Below, in pieces: positions 36,025-44,106 of a stretch of DNA of 64,000 nt. The stretch is taken from the NCBI GenBank assembly GCA_963205455.1, contig CAUJJL010000045.1:1-64000 (forward strand). The letters run 5' to 3'. Position numbers and translations under genes: made by a program. Source of the stretch: Verrucomicrobiota bacterium (lineage in GTDB: Bacteria > Verrucomicrobiota > Verrucomicrobiia > Opitutales > Opitutaceae). The notes beneath the pieces are model-generated. The model was not told where the DNA came from. It searched no databases and saw only the letters and a list, made by a program, of their open reading frames with translations. Position 1 is the first letter of the stretch; every line of letters begins with the position of its first letter.

Positions 36025-36789
36025 ATGATGCTTCGTAACGCCCATTCCGGACAGAAACTCGACGTCGCTGGTCTCAATGAGATCACGGTTCTCATCGACC
36101 GCTCCGAAACCGAACGCTCCGAGGTCGCGATCAACCGCTGGCATCCTGGTCTTGATGGCCCGCCACACCAGCATGAGCACAAGGAGCAGATTTTCCTCGT
36201 CCTCGCCGGTGAGGGCGACGTCATTGTCGGCGACCAGAAGTTTTCCGCCAGTGTGGGTTCGCTGTTCTATCTGCCCGCGGGCGTGGTTCATCAGACAATC
36301 AACCGCGGAGATTCTCCACTGGAATACTTTCTCTTCAACGCCTTCCTCGATGCCGAGAAGGAAGGGCATGCGTCCTTCGCAGAACACATCGCCAAGGTGA
36401 AGCACATCCGCCGTCGGCAGGCGGACACCCAGCGCGCAGAGTCCGGCGACAACGGATCGCTCTCAACCACCTCCTCGCGGATCGGCCTACAGGCCCAGGT
36501 TTCGTCCGAAAAAACTGGTCGCGCGGTTCTGCTGTCTCCGGCCGACACTGAATCCTGCAACGCCATCCTCATTGCGCTCCCCGACCACGGCACTGCCCAG
36601 ATCGCCGCAAGCACGCCTTGGGAGCAGACGCTCCACGTGCTCGCCGGTTCTGGCTCCGTCCGAATTGCTGACGAGACCGCCTCGTTTGGCATCGGACAGA
36701 CCCTTTTTATTCCACGCGGATGCACCGCGACACTGCGCGCCGGTCACGGCGGACTACGCGTCGTTTCCTTCGGCGCCGCGGTGAGGTGA
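36025..36789 (+). CDS. Bicupin protein
   Basis: 254 residues, ATG 36025 (a second ATG follows at 36028). The first cupin holds the metal-type motif HQHEHKEQIFLVLAGEGD and LPAGVVHQTINRGD. The second (about 165-254) has LHVLAGSGSVRIADETASFG and FIPRGCTATLRAGHGG and has lost most His ligands. Cupins near uronate and aldonate enzymes are often isomerases (KdgF-like) or sensors; nothing here decides which. It is cytoplasmic, unlike the two preceding exported enzymes. Its last 158 bases recur as a fragment at 37505-37663. Confidence 0.8.
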   Translation: MMLRNAHSGQKLDVAGLNEITVLIDRSETERSEVAINRWHPGLDGPPHQHEHKEQIFLVLAGEGDVIVGDQKFSASVGSLFYLPAGVVHQTINRGDSPLEYFLFNAFLDAEKEGHASFAEHIAKVKHIRRRQADTQRAESGDNGSLSTTSSRIGLQAQVSSEKTGRAVLLSPADTESCNAILIALPDHGTAQIAASTPWEQTLHVLAGSGSVRIADETASFGIGQTLFIPRGCTATLRAGHGGLRVVSFGAAVR

Positions 36790-36790
36790 A
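36632..36790 (+). repeat. 159-bp direct repeat, copy 1 (3' end of bicupin gene)
   Basis: Identical to 37505-37663 except for six substitutions (about 96 percent). This copy belongs to the intact bicupin gene. The distance between copies is 873 bases, and the intervening part carries a HigBA-like module. Confidence 0.9.
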
Positions 36791-36954
36791 TCATCATCTA
36801 CTTCGGAGAAAACCTTCTGATGATCCATGGGCCTCCGCGGTCAAAATGGTGACCGGCGCTGAGGTCCGACCGAAGTTTGCGATAGCGAACGTGAACGCCA
36901 CCTGCCTATTCATGAAAAATGACCTCGAAAGGATATGGGGACAATCCCGACGGA

Positions 36955-37245
36955 CTAGGCGACAGCATCCAACACGGCCTCTGGATGTCGCTCGGCTACT
37001 CGGAGCAATACCTTGGCAGGGCCGGTAGGCTGCCGACGCCCTTGTTCCCAGTTTTGCAGCGTATCGAGGCTGATGCCGAAAGCTCGGGCGAACTGGGCCT
37101 GGCTGAGCTTCAGTTTGGCACGGATAGCGGCGACTGATTGAGGAGAGATACGGTCGGTGCGGGCGACGGCTTTGCGGTTACCTTTGAGGTACGCACCGGC
37201 GTCGCGGACGCTTTCGAGCAGTTCTTGGAAGGCAGCGGCTTTCAT
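36955..37245 (-). CDS. XRE-family antitoxin (HigA2/NadS-like)
   Basis: 96 residues, ATG 37245, TAG stop at 36955. It has an XRE helix-turn-helix (AAIRAKLKLSQAQFARAFGI, then TLQNWEQGRRQPTGPAKVLL), as in antitoxins of HigB2/RelE-type systems. It overlaps the toxin stop by ATGA, the usual toxin-first order. The antitoxin looks complete, while its toxin has lost the core (next entry). The module lies between two copies of the bicupin 3' end, on the opposite strand. Confidence 0.88.
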   Translation of the reverse strand: MKAAAFQELLESVRDAGAYLKGNRKAVARTDRISPQSVAAIRAKLKLSQAQFARAFGISLDTLQNWEQGRRQPTGPAKVLLRVAERHPEAVLDAVA

Positions 37246-37409
37246 GGAAATTCCTCTCGGACAATTTGAGTGAGTTGTTTGATCTGAGCAGGCGTCAGGT
37301 CGCCGGCCACCGGATCGGCCATCAGCACCAGCTCGAGTTCGAACACGTCATGTTCGCCAAGTAGTCCAGCACAGGACCTATCAAAGAGGCGGAGGCGTTT
37401 GAATTCCAC
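37242..37409 (-). pseudogene. HigB2/RelE-like toxin with in-frame core deletion
   Basis: A GTG at 37409 opens a 55-residue frame ending at the TGA overlapping the antitoxin start. The N-terminal part (VEFKRLRLFDRS ... FELELVLMADPVAGD) matches the start of HigB2-type toxins, and the end (DLTPAQIKQLTQIVREEF) matches their C-terminal helix. The usual roughly 50-60 residues in between, including the GGLRK...GKRGG...YY catalytic sheet, are missing. The join is at GDL, which occurs on both sides in this family (GDL-IPG and xDLTPAQ), so a short-homology deletion is plausible. The product should not be toxic; residual antitoxin binding or operator control is possible. Confidence 0.7.
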
Positions 37410-37441
37410 AGCAGACTAATACGCCATTGGCGGACAAATGC

Positions 37442-37472
37442 AAGGCGCAAGGAGTTTCACTCCTGCGACCTT
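37442..37472. repeat. Imperfect hairpin upstream of the toxin remnant
   Basis: AGGAGT-TTC-ACTCCT at 37450-37464 is perfect, and GC and AAGG/CCTT arms extend it with bulges. It lies between the toxin remnant and the bicupin fragment. It may be the promoter-side dyad of the TA module or the scar of its insertion. Confidence 0.35.
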
Positions 37473-37504
37473 TCATGGGCCCATTAGCCGCATGCGCCGA
37501 AGAG

Positions 37505-37663
37505 TCCACGTCCTCGCCGGTTCTGGCTCCGTCCGAATTGCTGGCGAGACCGCCTCGTTTGGCATCGGACAGACCCTGTTTATTCCACGCGGATGCACCG
37601 CGACACTCCGCGTCGGCCACGGCGGACTACGCGTCGTTTCCTTCGGCGCCGCGGTGAGGTGAA
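37505..37663 (+). pseudogene. Bicupin 3'-end fragment (direct repeat copy 2)
   Basis: The last 53 codons of the bicupin gene (VHVLAGSGSVRIAGETASFG to VSFGAAVR and stop) plus one base, 96 percent identical to 36632-36790. The frame remains open but the fragment has no start of its own. Four of the six changes alter codons or lie in the most variable part, so the copies have drifted for some time. Confidence 0.85.
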
Positions 37664-37756
37664 GCCATCGATAGCAAACGGAGCCTTCCGAGAATCCGAC
37701 GAGACGCCATGTGCCACCCCGCTCGATCGCATGCATGGATACACATACGCAAAAAC

Positions 37757-37794
37757 TTGAAGGACCTTCGGGAATGTTCCCGAAGGTCCTTCAA
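37757..37794 (-). terminator. Strong intrinsic terminator of the VPDSG-CTERM gene
   Basis: Perfect 18-bp arms at 37757-37774 and 37777-37794 with a two-base centre; on the minus strand the hairpin is followed by GTTTTT (A-run at 37751-37755 on the plus strand). It lies 27 bases after the stop of the minus-strand gene at 37822. The AA following the second arm on the plus strand is too short for bidirectional action. Confidence 0.85.
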
Positions 37795-37821
37795 AATTGC
37801 GAAACGCTGAATGTTGAGAAT

Positions 37822-38691
37822 TCAGCGGCGAACCATGAATCGACGGAAAGCTGCAAATGCTCCGATCAAACCGAGATAGACAACCACAAAGCTACCCGCA
37901 TCGGGCACGCCGCGTACGGTGATGCTTCCACTGCCCGATCCACCCAACACGACCGCTCGGCTTGAACGTGAAGGGTCCGTTGCCAAAATCGGGAGCCCCG
38001 CCGTATCCGAAAAGTAGTTGTGATACGGCCCCGTGCTCAGGTCGGAATCTGTCAACCCAGGGAACGCTGCCGTTCCGGCGGCAGTAAGGCTTAGGACCGC
38101 GGAAACTCCACCACCTCCCAGATCCACCGCACTCAAAGTCGGCACCAAAGATGTCACCCAAGAAAAATCGTTGGCTTGGCTGAACAAACCACCACCGGAT
38201 CCCACAAACGCGTTGATGATCGCAGCATAGGGATCAAAGGACGAACCACTGACGCCACCGACGACATTTGACCCGGAGTCCATGAGCAAAAGACCGGCCG
38301 AGCTGATCTTTTTGGCTCCGGTATTGTCAAAAAACGACGCGAAGTCGGCAACACTTACAGTTTCGAGCGTCCATCCGGCGAGCCCGGCACCGTCAAAAGC
38401 GGAGGTAGCCGCAGTGAGTGCCGTTGACGACGATCCCAAGACATACGCGGTCGTGTTTCCGTTTGTCACCGCACTACCAAGATTGGTGATCGCTTTCTGC
38501 ATAAAAAGCCATCCGCCGGAATTGCCGACACCGCTGGTGCCCGAGTTGCTGCCGTGATCGTCAGAATCCGTGCCAGATAGAATAAAGGGGCCGCCAAAGG
38601 ACGACGATGCCGCCGCGAGAATGGCCATGCCCAAGGCAAGAAGCCTGGGTACACGCCGTGAAGGATACCTAGCTGGAATTTTCGTTTTCAT
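37822..38691 (-). CDS. VPDSG-CTERM-like exported protein of unknown function
   Basis: 289 residues from ATG 38691 (the open frame reaches 38820, but the signal peptide VPRLLALGMAILAAASSSFGG starts after 38691). The mature part is Gly/Ser/Thr-rich (GTDSDDHGSNSGTSGVGNSG, LLLMDSGSNVVGG). The C-terminus is VPDAGSFVVVYLGLIGAFAAF followed by RRFMVRR: a VPDSG-type sorting signal with Ala for Ser, a hydrophobic helix and a basic end, as processed by exosortase-like enzymes in Verrucomicrobiota. No exosortase is in the window. It is monocistronic, with its own long upstream region and terminator. Confidence 0.8.
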   Translation of the reverse strand: MKTKIPARYPSRRVPRLLALGMAILAAASSSFGGPFILSGTDSDDHGSNSGTSGVGNSGGWLFMQKAITNLGSAVTNGNTTAYVLGSSSTALTAATSAFDGAGLAGWTLETVSVADFASFFDNTGAKKISSAGLLLMDSGSNVVGGVSGSSFDPYAAIINAFVGSGGGLFSQANDFSWVTSLVPTLSAVDLGGGGVSAVLSLTAAGTAAFPGLTDSDLSTGPYHNYFSDTAGLPILATDPSRSSRAVVLGGSGSGSITVRGVPDAGSFVVVYLGLIGAFAAFRRFMVRR

Positions 38692-39128
38692 GAGTAACTT
38701 AGAGGGGAATCTACCTAGGGGACAAATACCGTAGGAGTAACCAGCATACGGCAGGCCACTCTCAGCCGATGTGCACATGCATTTGTTAATACTTAATAGA
38801 AAACAGAATGCCACTTTCATATTTTCTTATACGAAAAATCCCCAACCTGAATGTGTAACGTCTTCCGACACTTTGGCGTGCTTTTTACAGGATTCGCAGG
38901 GCTCTGACATACCGAACGAACGAGGCAGAATCTTTGGGTCCCCAACAGCCAAGATTCAACCGTCCGGACCGAGGAGCCCCTGCGCGCTGAACAAGGCAAT
39001 GTTCCCCCTGCCAACCCACGCAATGCTCGCTACCCGATAATACGTGGGTTGGCGATTCGTGGCGAATACCGTAGACTTCAGGCAATCCGCGCCCTCCCAC
39101 CCTCCTGCATTGTACCGGCACCATCCGG
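38692..39128. other. Divergent intergenic region
   Basis: 437 bases between the VPDSG-CTERM gene and the plus-strand gene at 39129. It is AT-rich around 38780-38850. A perfect 10-bp palindrome ATGTGCACAT lies at 38769-38778. I see no gene or RNA in it. Confidence 0.45.
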
Positions 39129-41540
39129 ATGCGTCACACTCCGCCGCCTGCACGTCTTACCCCCTTCATGGATGGTTTCCCCAATGCTTTTCACAACGGT
39201 TTGAATCATCGAGGGACAACCTCCACGTCGGTCGGCCCGAATCAACTGCGCATCCCGTCTCCAAAGGGGCGCGCCTCCCTTCTCGTCGCGGTGTTTGTGA
39301 TCCTGATCCTCTTGGTGGTTCCCGCACATGCGCAGTCGGACTACCTGCTCATCCCGGGTCACGGGCTCACCAATCGGACCGATGGAAGGGCCTCCAACGC
39401 GGTCACGATCAGCGAACTCATCCGGGAATGCCAGGCCACGGGACCTTGGATGCGTTTCATCGAACGCGAATACGACTGGGCGGAATTGCAGGACAGTGGG
39501 GTTGGAAACACTCCCGGTGAATTCAAGCTGGGCAATCCGGGGATAGGCCGGATCGTCGCCGAAGCAGTGGCATGCAACTCTGCTGGCCTGAAATTGCGCG
39601 TCATGCTCACGCACAAATTCTCGTCACTGCCCCAGTTCCTGACTCGCGGATGGAAATATGCAACCGGCGACCAGACCACGGATCCCAAGGAAACTTCGAA
39701 CATCAAACTGGATAAGCCCGAAGTCCTCGGGTTTCTGGAGGACCTGTACCGGACGGTCATTTCTGAACTCAGGAAATCGCCCGACGCAAGCGAGGCATTT
39801 TACGGTTTTGTGATCCAGGAGCATGAGGTCGGGACCAGCAACTACTGGACGACAGAGAGGCGGGCCGCCTGGATCGAAAACCTGAAGGCCTTTCACGTCT
39901 GGCTGGCGGGCCGGGATTGGAATCCCCAATCGAACACGTGGGTCTGGGCGGAGGGGCGCCTGCGCAATTTCTCCCCCGGCAGCAGTCGGCCGCACCGGCT
40001 CTTCTGGCAGATGGTCAACTCTCCCACAACCGAGGTGAAGACCATCATCGCCCACCTGCTTGACACCTCAACAATCCGCATGGGCGGCGGCATCTGCGGG
40101 CCGGATACCTTTCCACGCGAGCCGGGCCCGACTCCGTTGCATGGCGGCGCACGGGGCGCACTTTACCGATGCTACGAGGAAATGAGGGCCGTACGCAATG
40201 TCCTCCCCATGTCGCTGCATGTCTACCACCTCAATTATTGGAATCCCTATGTTCACGCCGCGAAGAACGATGTGAACATGAATGCGTCTCCAAAGGACAT
40301 GGATCCGCTGATCGCACCGCAGCCCTTCTGGGGTAGGCAACCGGAACTTCCCTCCGTCAACGGCGCCCCAAATGGAAACGCCGGCATTGGGATCGCCAAT
40401 TTCCTGGGCTGCGTGCCCGAGGATCAGCAGGATCCCGACAACCTGCGCGTCAACAATGTCGTCTGGAGCTACGTGAAAAGCATCCCACCGGAGGCGAGGT
40501 ATCAGAATCCGGCGGTGCAGGAATATGGATGGCCGGATGTCCGGGACTGGATGAAGGCCAACGGCAGGTACGCCTCCCGACAACCGCAGGACAGCACGGC
40601 GCAATTTGTGCGGGTGCCGGGCAACGACGGATCCTTCGCAGGCGGATGCAATCCCATCACTCCCTCGTCGATTCGCAATTTACCACAGTCCCCTTCCCGG
40701 CTGATCAACCTGTCCACGCGCGGATCCGTCCGGACGGGCGACAACGTCATGATCCTTGGTTTTGTCATTCAAGGCTCTGTCGGAAAGCGGCTGCTGATTC
40801 GTGCCGTCGGTCCGGGGCTCGGAAGTTTCGGTGTGGCCAATGTTCTCCCCGACCCCGTCCTGACCCTCACGCACCAGACATCAACGGGAGTGAGCGACAT
40901 CGCCTTCAACGACAATTGGAGCACCAGCGCCAGTGCCGTGGACATCAAGTCAACCGCCGAAGCTGTCGGAGCATTCCCGCTGATCAATGGCAGCGCGGAT
41001 GCCGCGATCCTCGCCGATCTCCAGCCCGGTCTCTACACGGCCATCGCGCGGGGAGCAGGAGCGCTCACCGGCATTGCGATCGTGGAGCTTTACGAGGCCG
41101 ATGCCACCCCGGGCGAGTCCCGGCTCATCAATATTTCCACCCGCGGATACTGCGGCACGGGCGAGGAGATCATCATCCCTGGATTCATCATTTCGCCCGG
41201 CGCGCCAAAAAAACTCCTGATCCGGGTCGTGGGACCGACGCTCAGCGGCGCTCCCTTCAATCTCCCTGGAACCATGCGCGACCCCATGCTCGTGCTGCAT
41301 CGGAGTGAAACGAATGGTTCAAGCACGGTTCTCCAGACACAGAACGACTGGGGCGATGCGCCCGACCCGACCGCGATCGCGCAGGCGGCAGCGCTCGTCG
41401 GCGCGTTCCCCCTCGCCCCCGGCAGTGGCGATGCTGCCATCGTCGCCACTCTCGATCCCGGCGTCTACACGGTCCACGGTTCATCCGAAGATAGCTCAGG
41501 AACAGGCATCGTACTCGTCGAGGTCTACGCCCTGCCCTGA
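39129..41540 (+). CDS. Secreted TIM-barrel-like (glycosidase-like) protein with two C-terminal repeats
   Basis: 803 residues from ATG 39129; an ATG at 39168 is also possible since the signal sequence (ASLLVAVFVILILLVVPAHAQ) only begins near residue 49. Residues about 70-510 look like a glycosidase barrel (GPWMRFIEREYDWAEL, GLKLRVMLTHKF, GFVIQEHEVGTSNYW, SLHVYHLNYWNPY); the Glu residues in GFVIQEHE could be catalytic. Residues 523-658 and 664-803 are two copies of a roughly 140-residue unit (SRLINLSTRG / SRLINISTRG; LLIRAVGPGL / LLIRVVGPTL; VGAFPL in both). Such units recur in Verrucomicrobiota secreted proteins and may attach to surfaces. It is a single gene next to VapBC. Confidence 0.7.
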   Translation: MRHTPPPARLTPFMDGFPNAFHNGLNHRGTTSTSVGPNQLRIPSPKGRASLLVAVFVILILLVVPAHAQSDYLLIPGHGLTNRTDGRASNAVTISELIRECQATGPWMRFIEREYDWAELQDSGVGNTPGEFKLGNPGIGRIVAEAVACNSAGLKLRVMLTHKFSSLPQFLTRGWKYATGDQTTDPKETSNIKLDKPEVLGFLEDLYRTVISELRKSPDASEAFYGFVIQEHEVGTSNYWTTERRAAWIENLKAFHVWLAGRDWNPQSNTWVWAEGRLRNFSPGSSRPHRLFWQMVNSPTTEVKTIIAHLLDTSTIRMGGGICGPDTFPREPGPTPLHGGARGALYRCYEEMRAVRNVLPMSLHVYHLNYWNPYVHAAKNDVNMNASPKDMDPLIAPQPFWGRQPELPSVNGAPNGNAGIGIANFLGCVPEDQQDPDNLRVNNVVWSYVKSIPPEARYQNPAVQEYGWPDVRDWMKANGRYASRQPQDSTAQFVRVPGNDGSFAGGCNPITPSSIRNLPQSPSRLINLSTRGSVRTGDNVMILGFVIQGSVGKRLLIRAVGPGLGSFGVANVLPDPVLTLTHQTSTGVSDIAFNDNWSTSASAVDIKSTAEAVGAFPLINGSADAAILADLQPGLYTAIARGAGALTGIAIVELYEADATPGESRLINISTRGYCGTGEEIIIPGFIISPGAPKKLLIRVVGPTLSGAPFNLPGTMRDPMLVLHRSETNGSSTVLQTQNDWGDAPDPTAIAQAAALVGAFPLAPGSGDAAIVATLDPGVYTVHGSSEDSSGTGIVLVEVYALP

Positions 41541-41668
41541 GCGCGACTCCGCATTGCCAGGCCTGGTCCCGGGAGCTAACGGCGCGATGGCCTCCACTTT
41601 ACTTCCAACCCCGGCGCATTGACCGTGCCGGTCCTTGACGGGATCAACGGAAAATGCATTTTCAATGT

Positions 41669-41929
41669 ATGCCCTACACGACTCTCACTGTCCGGCAAGA
41701 GGTAGCCCGGCGCCTCCGCGGAGCTCGGCAATCTGGTGAAAGCTACAGCGACGTGATCACCCGCCTCCTCGACAACCAACCCTGCAAGACCGTGGGCGAA
41801 TGGCTCAATTCACTTGAGCCATTGGAAGGTCGTACTCTCTTTTCGGTTGAGGAACGCGCCCGCTTGATCCAAGACCAACGGTCACCCCGTGCCTCTCTCG
41901 CCCGGCGAAAGTCCCATGCTCGTGCTTGA
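41669..41929 (+). CDS. VapB-like antitoxin
   Basis: 86 residues from ATG 41669 (another ATG at 41654 adds five residues). It begins PYTTLTVRQEVARRLRGARQ with YSDVITRLLD, a ribbon-helix-helix type start seen in antitoxins paired with PIN toxins. It overlaps the toxin ATG by 14 bases, which is typical coupling. The pair is isolated between a secreted protein and a sulfatase on the other strand. Confidence 0.8.
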   Translation: MPYTTLTVRQEVARRLRGARQSGESYSDVITRLLDNQPCKTVGEWLNSLEPLEGRTLFSVEERARLIQDQRSPRASLARRKSHARA

Positions 41930-42314
41930 TACCAGCGCCTTGATCGGCCTCGAACACGAACTGGCGGAGAGCAGAGTCGGTCCGCTGCGAGACTATTTGG
42001 GCCGCCACAAGAGTGAAGACCTGGCCTGCAGTACCGTCACGGTGGGTGAACTGGCCTGCGGCGCTTCCGAGACTGCCACCCGCGTACTCCTCCGGCATCT
42101 TCGAAAGCTTCCCGTCTCGGAGGCACTGGCCTATCGGGCCGGAGAGTTGGATAGGCAGCTGATGCAGATCGGCGCCCGCTTGGGGGAAAACGACAATTGG
42201 ATCGCAGCCACCGCACTTCACTATTCAGCCACGCTTCTCTACACGGACGGAGATTTTGATCGGGTCCCCGGCCTGAAACGAACCAAGGTCATCCAGCCGA
42301 CGACCGAGAGATAG
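41916..42314 (+). CDS. VapC-like PIN-domain ribonuclease toxin
   Basis: 132 residues from ATG 41916 (the frame reaches back to a GTG at 41889). PIN acid residues are in place: Asp in MLVLDTSALIGLE, Glu in VTVGELACGA, Asp in GENDNWIAATAL and the end DGDFDRVPGL. It should be a Mg-dependent RNase held by the upstream antitoxin. Unlike the HigB-like toxin at 37242 it looks complete. Confidence 0.9.
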   Translation: MLVLDTSALIGLEHELAESRVGPLRDYLGRHKSEDLACSTVTVGELACGASETATRVLLRHLRKLPVSEALAYRAGELDRQLMQIGARLGENDNWIAATALHYSATLLYTDGDFDRVPGLKRTKVIQPTTER

Positions 42315-42416
42315 GACCCAATGCTTATCGGGTCGAAGAAGGGTCAATTCGTGGTCATCGTGTGGTGCGGAGCACTTCTCTGGATGGACAAATAGGCACT
42401 CACTCGGTCGGCGATC

Positions 42417-43928
42417 TCAGGGGCACTCCGGTCGTGCGCCCTGCCAGCCTTTGCGCCATTGCTTCATCAGGCGGGAGAGGATCTCGGCCTGGCTGGGGTC
42501 GGCGGCGAGGTTGGTATTCTCCTGCGGATCCCCGACGGAATCATAGAGCTCGACGGCGTCTATGGTGGAATGATCATCGCGATGGACCCAGACGGTCAGG
42601 CGGTGATGGTCCGTGCGCATCGAGTAGCCCATGAGCTGAAACGCCTTCCCGTTTCCTTCGCGCTTTACCTCGCGTGGGTACTGACTGAAGGCCGCGCGTT
42701 TAATGGAGCGATCCGGCTGTACGAGCACGGGTTTCAGGCTGCTGCCTTCGAGGTGTGACGGCAACGGCAGGCCTGCGAGGTCACAAAGCGTCGGGTAAAT
42801 GTCGACAAGCTCCGCCAGCGCCCGGGTGTGGGATCCCGCTGACTTGAGCCCCGGCGCAGAGATGATCAGTGGCACCCGTGTGTCGTTCTCGACATTCGAG
42901 TGTTTGCTCCACGCATGGTGCTCGCCGAGTTTCCATCCATGATCGCCCCACAGCACTACGATCGTGTTTTTCCTGAGACCCGTGCGCTCCAGTTCATCCA
43001 GCACAAGGCCGATCTGCGCGTCTACATAACTGGTCGCCGCGTAATAGGCGTGTTTCAACCGGCGCGCCACGTCCGCGGGAATCTGCCCATTCGGCATACC
43101 GTGATAGCGGCGCAATTCCCCTCCCGGCACAAGAATGGCATAATCCGGCGCGCCCTTTGGATAGAAAGGATTGGGCGCAAGCTGAATGCGTGCCGGATCA
43201 TACAGGTCCCAATAACGTTTCGGCGAAACAAAGGGCAGGTGAGGTTTTGAAAAGCCGACCGCCAGGAAAAACGGCTCCTGCTTGCCCGCAAGTTCACCAA
43301 GCGTTGCGACCGCCAGGCGTGCCGTCTTTCCATCGGTGAAGGTGTCATCGGGCACATCCTCGCCTTCGTAGGCGGGACCCCGGGAGCCTGGCGGTATGGC
43401 AGGCCTTCCTCCCTTGGTACCGCGGCGAGGAGCAACGCCCTCCGTCCGGCGATGCAGCCGCAGGTTTTCCTCATTGGCATATGTCGGCGCCGAAGGTGTG
43501 CCCCACGGCACGCTCCACGTCGCGGCATCATTGAAGCCGCCATGATAAATCTTGCCCATGCCCTGGGAAAAATAGCCGTGATTCTTGAAATGCTGTCCGA
43601 GCGTGACCACATCGGGCATCGCCTTTCGAAAATCCGTCTCAAGGTCCCAGACCTTGGTGGTGTCCGGTCGCGCACCGGTCATCACACTCGAGCGCGACGG
43701 CGAACAAACCGCCTGTTGCGCATAAGCGCGTTCAAAGAGCACACCTTGCTTTGCCAGACGATCAATGTTCGGGCTCACAACCGGCATGCCATAGCATCCG
43801 AGTTCGGGACGAAGATCGTCGACCGCGATGAACAGTACATTCGGATGCGATGGGCCTCCAGCGGCAACAAGCGAACCGCCGAGCGAAATCAATCCCAGCA
43901 CATACCAGACAGGCGTAAGACATTTCAT
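42417..43928 (-). CDS. Iduronate-2-sulfatase-like secreted sulfatase
   Basis: 503 residues from ATG 43928; the frame extends to 44054 but the signal (MKCLTPVWYVLGLISLGGSLVAA) starts here. Motifs follow the iduronate-2-sulfatase branch: NVLFIAVDDLRPELGCYG, formylglycine motif CSPSR (Cys75), VWDLETDFRKAMPDVVTL, FFLAVGFSKPHLPFVSPKRY, WGDHGWKLGEHHAWSKHSN, and the C-terminal VELYDSVGDPQENTNLAAD. The family removes 2-O-sulfate from uronate residues in glycosaminoglycans or other sulfated glycans; the exact glycan here is unknown. It lies 178 bases downstream of the AraC gene on the same strand. Confidence 0.93.
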   Translation of the reverse strand: MKCLTPVWYVLGLISLGGSLVAAGGPSHPNVLFIAVDDLRPELGCYGMPVVSPNIDRLAKQGVLFERAYAQQAVCSPSRSSVMTGARPDTTKVWDLETDFRKAMPDVVTLGQHFKNHGYFSQGMGKIYHGGFNDAATWSVPWGTPSAPTYANEENLRLHRRTEGVAPRRGTKGGRPAIPPGSRGPAYEGEDVPDDTFTDGKTARLAVATLGELAGKQEPFFLAVGFSKPHLPFVSPKRYWDLYDPARIQLAPNPFYPKGAPDYAILVPGGELRRYHGMPNGQIPADVARRLKHAYYAATSYVDAQIGLVLDELERTGLRKNTIVVLWGDHGWKLGEHHAWSKHSNVENDTRVPLIISAPGLKSAGSHTRALAELVDIYPTLCDLAGLPLPSHLEGSSLKPVLVQPDRSIKRAAFSQYPREVKREGNGKAFQLMGYSMRTDHHRLTVWVHRDDHSTIDAVELYDSVGDPQENTNLAADPSQAEILSRLMKQWRKGWQGARPECP

Positions 43929-44106
43929 GGTGAATTTTATTTTCTCACTTCTGGATTCCTGCCGACTTCCTTCTTCGAAGCCGGGTCGCGGCCGGAATCC
44001 GCGCAATTCCCTTTTTACCCGAATACGGAAAGGAATCAAGCCGTGCTCATCCATCGAATCATTTTACGCCCTCAAACACAGCGTCCTAGACACCCACGTC
44101 CCAAAT

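Noticed and set aside
37415-37423. ACTAATACG, a 9-base match to the 22-bp LacI-linked element, just upstream of the toxin remnant
   Set aside because: The match ends after nine bases, and a 9-mer is expected about once by chance in both strands of this window.
37442-37472. Bulged hairpin next to a TA module, considered as an integron attC site
   Set aside because: No GTTRRRY/RYYYAAC core sites flank it and no integrase is visible.
36632-37663. Direct repeats considered as insertion-sequence ends or target duplications
   Set aside because: There is no transposase, no terminal inverted repeat, and 159 bp is far too long for a target duplication.
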